Assembly: GCA_026545225.1 (NCBI GenBank)
Contig: CM048852.1
Coordinates: 53,327,146 to 53,391,145 of the forward strand
Source: Cornus controversa
Lineage: Eukaryota; Streptophyta; Magnoliopsida; Cornales; Cornaceae
Reading direction: 5' to 3'
DNA: 64,000 nucleotides
Shown: positions 11,313 through 25,800 of the stretch, in pieces
Layout of the letters: every line of letters begins with the position of its first letter
How positions within the stretch are numbered: the stretch's first letter is position 1
Program-made: the position numbers and the translations under genes
Notes under the pieces: generated by a model
What the model saw: only the letters and a program-made list of their open reading frames with translations
What the model was told of the DNA's origin: nothing
Databases searched by the model: none

Positions 11313-14300
11313 CTATCGAGCCGTTGGCTGTGCAATTGACTCGTCAATCGACAAGTAATGCTCACTTGCACCCATATCCAAGGGACTTACGTTCAGTGAA
11401 GAATGGATAGAATGCCTTGATATGTCATCTGAGCTACCTTCTCTCACAGCCTCCGCTCCTCTTTCAATTGAGATTGCATCTTGTATCTCCTTGATAACTT
11501 CCGACATTGATGGCCTCATACTACCATGTGGTTGGACACACATCAAAGCTTTCTCGGCTATCTTCCACATTGATTGAATGTCATATTCACCACGTAGAGA
11601 GGGATCAATAATTCCTTGAATGTCCCCACTCTCAATGTGTAATTTTGCCTGTGATACAATCATTGTTTAAAAGCTGATAACAATTAAACAAAATTACATG
11701 AGAAATGGAAATTACCACTCCGGGGGAAGAGGGAGGAGGGAGCATGAGAAATTTTTTAACAACTACAACGGCCTGTGTAGAATCCTCTTTTCTAATGTTT
11801 TACCCGTCAGTTTGATGATTTGGATTTCTTTTTTTATAAAGGCCCGGAAAATGGAAAAAGAAATAAATGACGCATGACAATAATAATCTGAACCTCAACA
11901 ACATACACACCTGGAAATTAATATTTTGAATTGAGAATGAATTCCATAAAATGATATATATATATATATCATTTTATGGAATTCATTCTCAATTCAAAAT
12001 ATTAATTTCCAGGTGTGTATGTTGTTGAGGTATATATATATATATATATTGATGAAAACATCAAAAATCGTGTTTTAATTAGCTGAAGGATGGACCACGG
12101 TAAAGAAATTTGGGAAAAATTATTAGTTCAAAATTTAAGATATATACTTGGCCCTAAAATTTGAAAAATCCCTCCTTGGTAGGAAGTAGGCTTACCCATT
12201 GGACTATGTTCCGGCAGTTGACACCAAAACTTTCATTAGATATTGCTTCTTGACCAGATATTAGCTCAAGAAGAATAACACCAAAACTATAAACGTCACT
12301 CTTCTCTGTTAACTGCTGGGAGATATAGTACCTGCATATCATGAGAGGAAAAAAGAAGAATAAATTTGCAATGTGATTCAGAAAACACGAAAAAGAAATG
12401 GAAGATATATTGGACAAGGACCCACACTGAAGTAGTCTAAATGCACCCTTTTTAAGTCACCAGTAAATTACTCTATGCTGGCAAAAGCACACATCCAAAT
12501 TGATTAGAAACACTATAGAATTTACCCTAGGTTCTCATTGTTTTTACACAAACTTGTTCTTTTTGTGGAAATAGGACACGGAGAAAAAAATGGTTAGAAG
12601 CTGCTTTCATAATTTATGAGAAACAAATAGTTATATTCCGATTCAATCTCATTTGAAGGAATAAATTAGCGTTGAGAGTGATCCATTAGAAACACTGAAC
12701 CCATGCCTCTTTTTGAAGGAGTATGGAAACAAATGGACTCATTTTGACACTTCAAAACACAATGGACTTACTCCTGCCATTTTCAAAAAGGGAGGTGCAG
12801 GGTTCAACTCCTGGTGGGGGACACTAGTGTTCATCATACTTATCAAACATGAAAAAAAAAAAAGACTCATTTATAATATATATATATATATTACATCAAA
12901 GAATGATCCAATATTTTGAGGACATCCAGTGAAAAGATTCCAATAAGTGTCTAAGTTGCCAATCAGACTATAGATCAACCAAGTCCTATTGGCCTAACAG
13001 AGTGCAGCGCATTGATTAAAGGAGTTGTAAAAAATTAATACTGACATTTAAGACTTCAGTAGTTTAGAAGTACCTAATTGCTTTAGTTTCACAAGAACGT
13101 AGTCCAATCACAAAAGGGGCAGACAGCCCACACAACCACATGGTACCACGTCCAGAATCCAGATAATAACTGTGTTTCCAGCACGTATGACCAGGGATTT
13201 CAAAGAACTAATCGTGTGGTGCAAGTACACATCATTAACTAAGACTTTATCATGTGCATTAAAATCTGAGAATATATAATTTGAAACTAAAGTCAAATGG
13301 AGTAGTCATTTTATCGGACTCATTAAAATAGAATAGTTACTTGATAGGGCGTGAGTCTTTGTTGTTATATTTACAAAAAATTAGAGAAATTATACATGGG
13401 AGTAGTTGATGAATGCCTCTCTCTTTGAAGCAAGAATATACCATAAGTGCCAAAGAGGCGCAATCCATGACACAACACATAAAACACAAATGTCCCAAGT
13501 ATTAAAAAAAAAAAATCCAAAACATCACTAAAATCCAAAAATGACCCAAAGGGAGAATTCACTTTCCCTGTTACCCAACTGAAAAGGACACCAAGAAGAA
13601 TTGCCTTTTATTTTATGAATTGTCTCCACTACCCCTTCAAATGATTGCCAATCCTCTCTCTGCAAATACACCAAACAAAAGATGCATAGCATTCTACTCC
13701 TTTTACCTTCTCTCAACTCTAGTACCTCTCCTACTATTAAAAAGATCTACCACTGATTTGGGAAACACCCATGCCATTTGTAAAAAAAGGACCATACTTC
13801 TGTAGTTGCCTTTTAAATGAATAACATTATAGTCCACCAAGGTCCCTGCCACTTTACACATACAGCATTGGCCGGGAAGAATTATTCCTCTCCTAGCTAG
13901 ATCACTTACTGTGAGGAATTTCCATGAGCCACCAACCACTCAAACACTCCCACCACGGAAGGTGATTCAGAAAATCTCAAATACCCTTCCAAAGAAAGAG
14001 GAACTCAGAAGTGTCGTTAAACACCTCCATACAAGAATTAGAAAGTTCAATCACTGCCTGAAGCTCCCAATCATGAACCTACCTCCCAAATTTGACATCC
14101 TAAACCATCCCACTACCAGTATTTCTACGGTAGTAAAACAAAGTTGCAACCTCATCCATTCCTATCTTATATAAATTAGGATAATCATCCCCTAAAACAA
14201 CATCACTGCACCATCTATCATGTCACAATCTCACCATAATACCTGTTCCACTAAGAAGCAAACAGTTTGGAATAATTCATTTCACCAAAGTGGTAATCGG

Positions 14301-16729
14301 ATTCGCCCTCACATCCCCCGTCCAAAGAAAAAAAGGGTTGATGTCTTCTACCTTTGTGGCACTGACAGTGGGATAGCGCTAATGGACATAAGAGTATATA
14401 AGGACCCTTGACAAATCAGAGTTAACCTACCACCCTTCAATGGATTTTGATTTTTCCACCCTGTCAAACTTGTTTCAAATGCTTCCACACCAGAGTCCAA
14501 CACTACTTCACATTTCAAGTGCAACATCAATGTAAGGTGTTAGAACATGATGCAAGTCAGGATAGCATCCACTGGCAAATACCCGAGTTTCAAAACAGAA
14601 AAACAATCTTAACTGAAATTCAAGATAAAAGAGCATCAATACAACAATAATGTCATGATGATTGACCTATCCCTAATTGAATTGTAGTGTTTATAAGCAT
14701 AGTTTCTTATCATATTTTTGGTAATGGATACTAGCATGCAAAGCTCCTGATTTCTAATTCAAATGAGTTACAGGTATCACGTGTTCCTGGTACACTTTTA
14801 TCCTACAAATCTAAAGACAGCTGTACCTAGAAGTTGCTCAAAATAAAAGAAGGTCCTTAACAATCCTGGTCTCACCAAAGATCCACTAATAAATAACATC
14901 AACATAAGGAACAAAAAACATTTTAAATTTTATTGCAAGATGCTCTTTAACTCTATCACAGTCAGAAAAGGAGGAAAATTGTAAATGTATGAAGAAGGGC
15001 CTTACTCAGGATCCAGATACCCAACAGTGCCTCGAACTATGCTTGACACATGGGAAGCTCCATCTACCGCAAGTTTTGAGAGACCAAAATCTGAAACCTT
15101 CGCTCTCAAGTTTTTGTCAAGTAGAATATTGCTGGTCTTTAAATCCCTATGGATGATGGATGGAACACAGCCTGTATGAAGGTACTCAATCCCTGAAATA
15201 AGCATGAGAGCAAAAGAATCCAATTAAATCCTCTGAAATAAGAAAAAAAATTCCTATTCAGATCCCTCCACCCACACACCCAGAGAAAAAAAAATAAAAA
15301 AAATAATAATAATCTGTAGGCTTAAAAACCTTTTGCAGCATCTTCAGCAATCTGAAGGCGCTTGATCCAGCTGACACTTCGCTCACGTGTTAAGGGTCCT
15401 ACCAAGATTTATATGTTTGTAAGCAAAGACCAAACTGAATTTCTTTCAGCTCTGAAAAGGAGAAAAATGGGAAAACAGCTGACCATAAAGATGTTCCTTG
15501 AGAGTTCCATTATGCATGAACTCATAAACAAGGATACTTTTTCCTTCTTCTTGACAATACCCAAGAAATTGTACCAGGTTTCTGTGATGTATCCTTGAAA
15601 GAAGAGTCACCTAGGTGAAATAGACGCATATCTCAGTTCAGAAGAATAAGCACAAGAAATTCCATCTGATACAGCAGTAACCATAATCACATTGTTAAGA
15701 AAGTGAAGTATCTATAAGTATTACTATGAAGTAGGAGGTTTCCACTTGCTTGCTTTGTTTGATAAGATTACTTCTTCCAGAAAAGGGGGCCACAAATTTT
15801 AAAGCCGGAACACTGTCTCCATATGAACTCCAACATGAAGTGGGTTAACAAGTTTCACCCAAGTAACCAGGGTTTAAACTAAATTCATTCCTTTTGTGAA
15901 GACTATATTGTTGGGCTGTCCTAGAATCAACTACATCAACTAGGACATGTCCAAATATTTGTGCCTTTTCCTTTAGCAAAATTATCACTAGATATTCATA
16001 GGTTTCTAAAGAGTTAAAGGGTCCATATATTAGAAGTACTCACTCAGTCACACCAGTAGATTTTCAGGTTTATGTGTGCCGATTAGTCTAAAGCACTTGC
16101 ATGATCTTTGTTTTAATTTGCTCTAGTCCACCTGATCATCATGGCAGAGGAACTTTTTACATTGGCAATATTGCCCCCCGCCCCAACATATTAATTGAAT
16201 TTCCTGAGGCCCATAACATATGGATTTGACCTTTGCATCCAGAAGTTGAAATAGAATGATGGAACAGGAAGACTGGAAGTCAGTTGTTTACAACTTAATT
16301 TAGTGTTTGAGAATAATTTGCATTTGAATGCATGACAATTATGGAACAAGTAACAAAAGAGACTTACTTAAGGAACCTAAACATTGAATAATATTCCATA
16401 TTGCCTTAAGATAAATAAAACAACTTTATAAAAAAATTGAAAGTAAGATCCACTATGCAAATTTTTGATCATTTGGGAAAATCACACAAATTAATGATGA
16501 TTAAGCAATCAGTTGGGAATGAGTGATCAGGTCTAACATATTCCCTCATGCAGAACTGTAAATTCTAGAACCCCAGAGACAAGTGCAACTCAAGCCAGGT
16601 ACGAACTAATTGAAGTCGAATGGGAAAATACATTCGCCACTCCCTGAAATCAATTAACCCAGGTTAGATCTATATAACAAAGCACATGCCATCGTATATG
16701 CAACCATGCAAATGTGCTAGAGCCCGAGG

Positions 16730-16762
<33 letters not shown>

Positions 16763-17870
16763 GGGGAAAATCATGGTATTTTACCAAATTCATTCCCACT
16801 CTTGAGTCCTGAATTCATTCTAAGCAGTGACTCTACTTGTGTGGCACTCTCTCTCTCTCTCTCTCTCTCTCTATTCCTTATAGTTCATATGTCAAAAGAA
16901 TTCTATTATAGAATGAGATAGTATGGTTGGGCATGAGAGGAATAGTTAAGGGCTCTCATCCCCATTTAGCGCAACATTACTTTATTTGGCAAGTCTATGC
17001 TGCATGAAGTACAAATTCTCTCTTAGCACATTAACCAATACAAATAATAAAAAAACATTAATGGATTTTTTTTTCACAAAACAAATGTGAATACTTATGA
17101 GTGTATATCCGAGATGTACAGATGTAATCAACACTCTGTTTGAAGAGTTTAGACCATTCCATTCAGTGCAGTCGTATAGTTCAAATTGATAATACCAGTT
17201 ATCTACATGGCAAAAAAATGAATTACAAATCCAGTTTGCATTACAAAAGTGTCCAGTTGTCTAACTGACATAATTGTATAATACATACTATGAGAATATA
17301 TATATATATATGAGTATGAATGTATGTTGTAGTATTGGTGTGTTAGTGTTTCATAGAGAGAGAGAGAGAGAGAGTTTAGCACACAAAGTTGACTCATCTC
17401 TTGGTCAAAACGTTTGGCCTGAATACAGCCCAAAGTCAGCTGTGTGTGAGAGAGAGAGAGTTCATCCAAGTACGTTATCAGAGAAAAAATGAGTCGTTCT
17501 TGGCAGGTTGTCAAGATCTATTGGACAAACAGGTTTGGGTAAAATCCAGCCCAAAATAAAATGTGTGAGCTTATGCATATTTGTGTGTGAGAGAGAGATT
17601 TAGTTAGTATCAAGACTGTTGCCAATATATCTCTGTCAAACAATTTGGCCTGGACTGGACCAGACCAAATTTGGCCACATAAGCCCATCCAGTTCAAGCC
17701 GCAACCATTGCCAACACCCTGATAAAATGAAATCAAAGAATGGGCATTGATAGTTAGTGATTGAAGCTAAGACTATGGTGGGAAAGGGAAACAGATCATT
17801 TCATGCGGATAAAATAATCCAAACAATGAGAACTGAGCAGCTGATCATTTAAGGCACGACTGTGTTGAAA

Positions 17871-17912
<42 letters not shown>

Positions 17913-20900
17913 CGTGTGGGTGGGCGTATGGGGTATGTGTTTGGGGGGGAGGGGGAAGGGTGGAGCTTTGTATTAAGCAACCATAGCTGGAAGCATTTGT
18001 CTTCAATGTTTCTTTTTTTCTTTTTTAAGTTTTGAATGTTTATTATCCTAATAGATAATTCTAAAAGTTTTGCTATTTATACCCCACTCATTCAATTTCC
18101 AAACACTCATTCTTCTCGGTGAGACTTCCATCCAGGAGGATTAGCATAGGCACAGGGAGTATGTAATGATGCGGTTAGCCCCCATCACCACCACCCCAAG
18201 TATTTTGAAATGCAGGTTGGCTAGTTTACCCACTTTCCAATTGTAAGAGTCTATGTGATACAAGGTTGGCAAAACCCCCTCCAACAACTGCAATGACCAG
18301 CCCAAATGGAACTTTTCTTATTGATTCTAATAAGTTAGGTAATAACGTAATAACATAGGTGGAATTTAATCAAACATGGAACCCTATAATGATACCACAT
18401 GCACTGCAAATTGTGATTTGCCTCTCCTTTAACATTCGAAATAATTTCCTGTTTGTAGTTTTCGTACCATAGGTTCTAGGTTGCTTAATGCTTCAACAGT
18501 TAGGAATGATATTATCATATGAATGGATTTCCTTTTGTTTTCCTCCAGTTTTATGGTCATTTAAAACCAGTCTCATTCTCTATTTTATGTTTCATTTTTA
18601 TCATTAATAAAAACTGGAACCATCAATAGTTGTATAAAAAATATAACACAGACAATTGTGACCCCTCGAAAACATGGAGAAAAATGAGCATCTACCAAAA
18701 GAAGTAACAAGTAAATTTACCTCATTCGAAAATTCCCGCTTCCCCTGGAAGGAATTACTGGTGAGAACTTTGACCGCCATCTCCTTTCCATCTTTCAATT
18801 TCCCATAGTATACAACTCCAAAGCCTCCTGAGCCAACTTTTTTCTCAAAATTACTCGTAGCATCTTCAATTTCAGATACTGTGAAGCAATGTGCAGCTTC
18901 ATTGGCAGCATCACCCAGGGAAGAAACTAACCTTTGAGCAGAAACAGCATGCCCAAGCTGGTCTGGAACAATGCAAAACCAAAATCCCATGTCAAGCCAA
19001 CTAAGTTTTTAGTACACAATGACAAATTAATATTTAAATGTTCCCCACTCAGACCTTTCTTAGGATATTTCTTCTTTCCTTTGTGCATTAATATACAAGA
19101 GACAATAGTAGCTATAAGCAGAACAGCAGCTCCAACTGATGATCCAATTATAATTTTATTCTGGTTCGCTCTATTTTGCCCTTTATGAAGATTAGCATTT
19201 CCAGTGTAGCTGAAGAGAATGACAGTAAAAATTACAGGTAAATATTTTTGAAGAATTAGACCTATGGAAAAGAAGATGCTAAGACGGGAAAGTGGGATGA
19301 AGAATTTGGGAAAAACATTGCACGATGAGCCATCACATTCAAAGTCAAAGAACCAGCAAAGCAAGTCAAATTTAAGATATTTTGATGCACAGCCAGTGTT
19401 AGTAGGTTAAACCATCTATTGACATATACTTCATGTGCAAGAATATTAGCACCAGCTGTCCAATCAGTTTACTCTGCACATTTAGAAGAGCTGATTTGCT
19501 CATCAGTTTGTTTGCATTTCATAATGTATTAAAAATTAAAATTATAATGGGATTATAACTTCATCATCCTATGATACCAGAAAAAAGGTCTGGAGGTCAA
19601 ACTGAAAAGCTCAATTTGATCAGCCAGATCATATTGCAGTTGATTTAAGTTGAATCAACAAGTCAGGCAAAGCAATATAAAAATCGACACACACAAATTT
19701 TAATATCATATTTACTAATATTTAAAATTAAACAAAATTTAAGAGTAAATTACACTGATCACTCTTGAGGTCTGCCTTAATTACAAGCGCATAAAAAGAC
19801 GCATTTATTACACTGCCCCCTGTCCAGGGTTTGTCACATAACCGCAGTCATAAATGGCTGAAGGTAAAATTACCCATTTAACCCTGCATTATTTTATTAC
19901 ATATTGAAGAAAAGCACGTCATTCAAAGTTAAATGACTAACTTACCCTCCATAGTAAATCGCGATAGAAAGCAAAATCTGGAGAAAATTTTCTGGAGTTC
20001 ATTCCTCATTCATCTCTCTTGCTCTCTCATGTCATCTCCCTCTCTATTCTCCCCAGATCTCTCTCCATCCCTCTTTTTCTGCACCTCCACCACTACCACC
20101 TCTTCTCCATCCCTTTACCATTACCACTTACTCAATCAATTCTCAACCTATCTAACCCCCACCCCTAGCTTTTTATCTGCCCAAAACAAAGAGAGAATGC
20201 TTGAGAATTGAAGCTTTGATCTTAAGAACTTGGATTTCTTCCTATTCTTCCTTGGAAAGTTCAGTGTTTGATTGAACTAGACACATATAGCAGTTAACTC
20301 TTGGAACACGTTCATCCAATAACTAAAAAAGAAATGAGAATTGGAACTTTGATACATGGGAAATAATTGTATGACACCATCTGTTACTTAAAAAGAAAAT
20401 AGGAAAAAAAATATATAAAACATAAATGAAACCTATATGTTGTTATCTGTGGTGTGAACCATACATCGGTGAATGGTGGATACAAGTCCTATGCATTTGA
20501 CAAGCCAACAACATCTCATGAAACTGAGTAGAGAACAACATATGATCCTTTTATATAGACTGTATGTATATATGTATATGCACCATATTCATATATATGT
20601 GTGTGTGTGTGTGTGTATTTCAAATTCTCTCTCTTTCTGAATCTAACTTCTCTTAAATTTGGATTCAGTTTGGTCCAAAGACCACTCACCCACCAAACCG
20701 TCAAAATCCCACTTCAAACTCAAATCAGTCCTTTCCACATTTCGTCCACATGAATCTCTGATAACCCAATTCAAAATCTTCCCCTCCTCACCCTTGTTAT
20801 CACTGCCTTCTTTTTCCTCCCCAATGCCTGCGCCCATGCTGCCCTCCTCTGTTTCTTCCTTCACAATGCCCAGAATGCTCGTGAGTCATGACCATGACCA

Positions 20901-22763
20901 TTCAACAAGATTTCAAAGTGAAATAGAGTTTTAGAGAGAAAAATTACAGAGATATTTTTGAAGGGAGAAAGTTCAAATGGGCTTGAGCCAGAGGTAAAGA
21001 GAGTAGATGGAGAGAGAGAAGAATATGGATGGCACTAACTGGTGGTGACCGGTCTGAGAGGGAGAGGGGAAAGAACAGAGAGATTGAGGGGGAGCGCTTA
21101 ATATTCTAATCCAAGTTAAATATATCCTTAATGTACAGTTGATTTGTTAGGACTTAGGAGTAATTTGGTCCTAACAACCACCTCATGAGATGGGAATAGT
21201 ATTACAGTCTTTTTCGCAAATCGGAGGGCATTTTTCACATTAAAGTAAAATTGCATTAACCTTATATGACAAGCCTTGTAGCAGCAAGAGGAAATCTGAA
21301 AGTCAATGAAACTACAATGGAGGTTGACCACAGTAAATTGATGGCTTCTATTAAGGCAGAACTCATAGAGGTGAGTGTAATTTACCATAAATTCAAAGAA
21401 ATTTATCTATACTTCCATCCATAGAATAATAGACTCAAACGTATCTAAAAAATTTCTACATTCTCCAATATCTTGTGCCTTTGAAGCGAGAGTCAACAAA
21501 TGGCAACAACCCATGTCAGTGTGGATGATTTTCAAGTAATATTTTTCAGGATAAAAGTTTGAAGATCAATTATAATCTACGTAATTAGGTATTTGTTAGA
21601 AGGTGTTTTTGCTATTTAACTCCAAAATGAGTGCTGGCCGCTGCTTTGGCTGTTTACAAGCTTTAAACAATTCTACAATACTCAATGTAGAAGGCAAATA
21701 TATTTTAAGATGTTAGCATGTGAAAATGTTTTCCACTGGATTATTAAAACATGACAATCTCTCATGCACCCCAATTATACAGTTAAAGAAATGATACCCA
21801 CTTCAAGACCAAATTCTTGTCCAGAAGAGCTGATGACACTGTTCCAGATAACATATTATTCTGCACATACCTGCAACCATTAGATTCATCAACAGAAATC
21901 CTTTTAGCCAGAAGCAACAAACTAAATGTGAACTAATAAAGAAGACAAAAGGAAAAACCAAAATAGATACAAAATTGTGTACTCGGCATTAATGATGACT
22001 GTCAGTGGTGCCCAGCAGCCGATGGGGTTAAGTGGGGTTTGAGATTGTCATATCCTTTGTGAACGGTTGGGGGAGGTGATCTGTGTGCCTTGAGAAGGAG
22101 GGAGGAGGAGCGTCTATTTTACTAAAATGTTTAGCATCATTTTAGAGAAAATAAATATTTCCAGTTCCTTTCATAATAAGTCACGGGGAAGGCCCTCAAA
22201 TTATCGTTCATTTATAGCAACTGACATTAAAGTTGTGCAAACTTACAACTCCCTCAGATTTGGTAGATCCACTAACGAGGAAGGCAGCTCACCAGTCAAT
22301 TGATTGTTCTCAAGATGACTACAACAAATAAAAATATAGGTTAGCTTAAATTCTTTATACTTGCAATGAATAAAAGAAAAAATTCATCTAAAATTACATG
22401 ATCTTCAATCCAATGCATCCAGAAAAATCTGGTATTGGACCAGTCAGTGAATTCCCATCGAGCCACCTACAACCAAAAGACAAGTAAATGCTGGTTAGAC
22501 AGGGGACTTTGGTTTATTCAGCATAAACAGGAGAACTTCCTTCACCAACCAGAAAATCGAGAAAGCAGTTTTAAACTTACAATTCAACTAAGCTGCTTAG
22601 CTTTGTCAAGTCCAAAGGGATATTCCCTGTCAAATTCTTCCCAGACAATTTACTGACAAATACCAGAGACACAAAGATTTGATTAGAGCAGTGACATTTC
22701 TTTCTAGTTAATAAGAAACAGTTTATACCTTAGCAAAAGAAGGAATATATAATTACACAAACA

Positions 22764-22810
<47 letters not shown>

Positions 22811-25800
22811 CAGTGTTATGGTGGAAAGCTTGCCCCACAGCCTTCCGTAGATATGTTTCCAAATTTACTAAAAAAAAAATTCCCCATATTGGACTTTCTG
22901 TTACTTCCATCTATATTACACTTTCTAATTGTCAGTTTTGATAACGTTATGGAGAGTGTTTCGGCAGCAATTCACAGTAGGTAGAAGTGTTATGCATCTG
23001 ATTACATTATGTCAGTATGCACTAACAAATTCACTCAAATGCATAAAATAAAGCGATAAATAACATCACAAATAGACAAGTGTCATAACTATAAAAGCTC
23101 TAAAATTGAAATATTAGTTTATAGCTCAAGTAAACACGTATGCAGTGTACACAGTTATATCACAAAAGCATAGATATGAGAAAATGAAAAGTTAAGAATT
23201 AGAAACTCTGGTGCAATGTCCTACCACTGCATTTTTTTATATATTACAAGAGAGAGAATCACGTAACCTCTAAAAAGGCACAAACTTTGTAGACATTAAA
23301 AGGTTTGAGTAGAACTTAAAGGGGAAAACCTTTACATTGAAACAATTCTCGGTTGGGGATCTGAATTACACAGCACCCAGGACCATGGAACTGGCAGACA
23401 TGGGTCGCCCCCTTCTTGTGCCCAATCTGCTGATGAGTAAAGTGAAACCACTCTAGCAATAACAGATCCTGCAACTCAAGGAAACCTAGTATCAAATGTG
23501 CAACACAAACTTTTAAAAGTAAGAAGGAGCATGAAGTCTAATGGTTTGGATATTCCAGTAATCATCCTTAAAATCCAAGTTAACAACATTTAGGAAACCA
23601 TGAATTCTGAATCAGGAAACTTATTCGGAGGAACATGCTAAACTAAAAGAAGCAAAACCATGCTTACCATCTAGGGAACCATCGATTTTCTTAACATACT
23701 TATTTATCTCCATTGCGTTTAGAAGGGGGCCCAAGGAGGAATCAGATGTTCTCCCAAATCTAAAAGATAATACAAAGGGGAAGGATATGTTGTCAAATCC
23801 AGGTTCGTACAGACGGTATTTTCCTAGAGCATTTTCTTCAATATTAACAGCAGGTTTGCTGAGATCAGGCATTCCTGGAAGTACTAGCCTGAATTTCCTG
23901 ACCTCATTTGGACCCAATTCTTCAATTTCTGCAAAGTAGGTGTATGCCCAACCAAAACCCGGAAAACCATCCAGGTTCAGGCGGTATGTTAATGATCCAT
24001 TTCTGCCAACTACAGCTGTCTGCATCACTTTCTGAGGTGGTCTTTCATCTTTGTTAACATCGATTGGCATTCGGGTTGACACTTTTTCCGTTCCAGCAGC
24101 AACATCAACAAGGTAATTTGCTTTCCTCACGGAGTCAGATTCCCATATTCTATCAAATGGATCATCAGGATACCTGAGATGATTATGCAGACAAATAAAC
24201 AGTAATAAGTAATTTGATTTCTGAGGTTCCTTATTAGTAACTTTTTTTAGATTTGTTCATCCTTAGGGACCTTATAATATAATTTTTCTTAATGCAACAA
24301 GTATGCAGGGAAAAAAATCATCGATGCCAGCCAAGCATATGCTTAGTGAAAACCATTTTTTTATTATTCCACAAACCCGTCTATCTGAATAATCGGTCTC
24401 AACTTGGGAGGAAGAACTGGTAATAAGGTTTTATTTCCCACTGCTACAAGCATTTAGATCAATTTAGACCTGAAAAATCAAGAAATTTGAATTAGATAAT
24501 CTGAGGCATACCTGACTGGAGCTTCACTATCTGCACCAAAATTTATTCTTGCGGACACGCTGAGATAGAACTGATTCTCAAATTGTGTGAGGTAGATCGA
24601 ACCATTAAACTGTCGGAGCTCAAGGGTAGAGATAAACGGCTGCCCAGTTGTAGCATTGGATAAACATACACTAATTGTAGGATCTGAAGCCAGAAATATT
24701 AACTCTTGAACCTCTATCGTATCAGCATCCGAAATGGCAATTGTAGCCCAATGAGTTGGCCCAAGGGAGATGTCAAACTTTGGGTAAACATTATTGTTGT
24801 CAAAGTTACCATACAAGAAGGTTGCTCTCACTAGGTACCTTGTCCTAGCGGTAACATTAAGTGTATAACAGTACTTCCTGTTATCTGCAGGGAAGTGTCT
24901 CAGTGTCGTATATTGCTTCCTTGTCTCATTTGCGACAGAAATATTAGCTGTTTCCCCATATATAAAACTATCATCAGGAGACCACTGAAGACCAAGCTCA
25001 TCGGTAAAAGTATCTTTACCTCCACAATTTAAACTCAGGAAACCTGCTTCACATTATTAAATTTATTATCAGCAATGGAGTAAATGTAAAGCATAGTTCT
25101 CTCCTCTTATTTCAAGACCTTTTTTTATTATAAATAAACCTTTAGATAATATTCTCTTATTTCAAGACTCTTACATGCAACTTATGGTAAAACTTCAAAA
25201 TCAACATCATGTGTAACAGAAGACCTATTGAACCTTAATCTGAGTTTAAAATGCAACTTACATCTTGCTTCCCGTATAAATCAAAGATGTAGAATAACTA
25301 AAATCTGTCTAACAATTATTTTTGTCTTTTGATAGCTCATCAATCATTTCCCAAACTTAGTATTTAACACATTGAATTACTTCATTAGCACAGGAAAACT
25401 AGCGAGGAATATTTGCATGTTGTCTCTGTGATTGGGTTTTTTATAAGGTTCACAAACTGAAAAACAAATTTGGAGTGGCACAATCATTAACTGGTATTCT
25501 GTGCATTCAACTACCAGATAAATGTCTGAAGAAAAACACACCACGTGGTGTTCTGACTCTTATTTCCAACATTAACTAATTGAATTTGAAACCAAAGTCC
25601 ACCATCCAAAATTTTAAAAAACTATAAAATTTGTAGAAAACAATCAAATTAGTCAATAATTGAAATATTCATAAATAGCATGTATCAGAGAAAAATTAAA
25701 AATGCGGTTGAAATCTCTTTTCTCATTTTCCTTTTTGTCAACTATTTTTGCACTCAGTAAAAGATTTCAAGGAAAAGCAAGAGTATGTATATATTATTTA

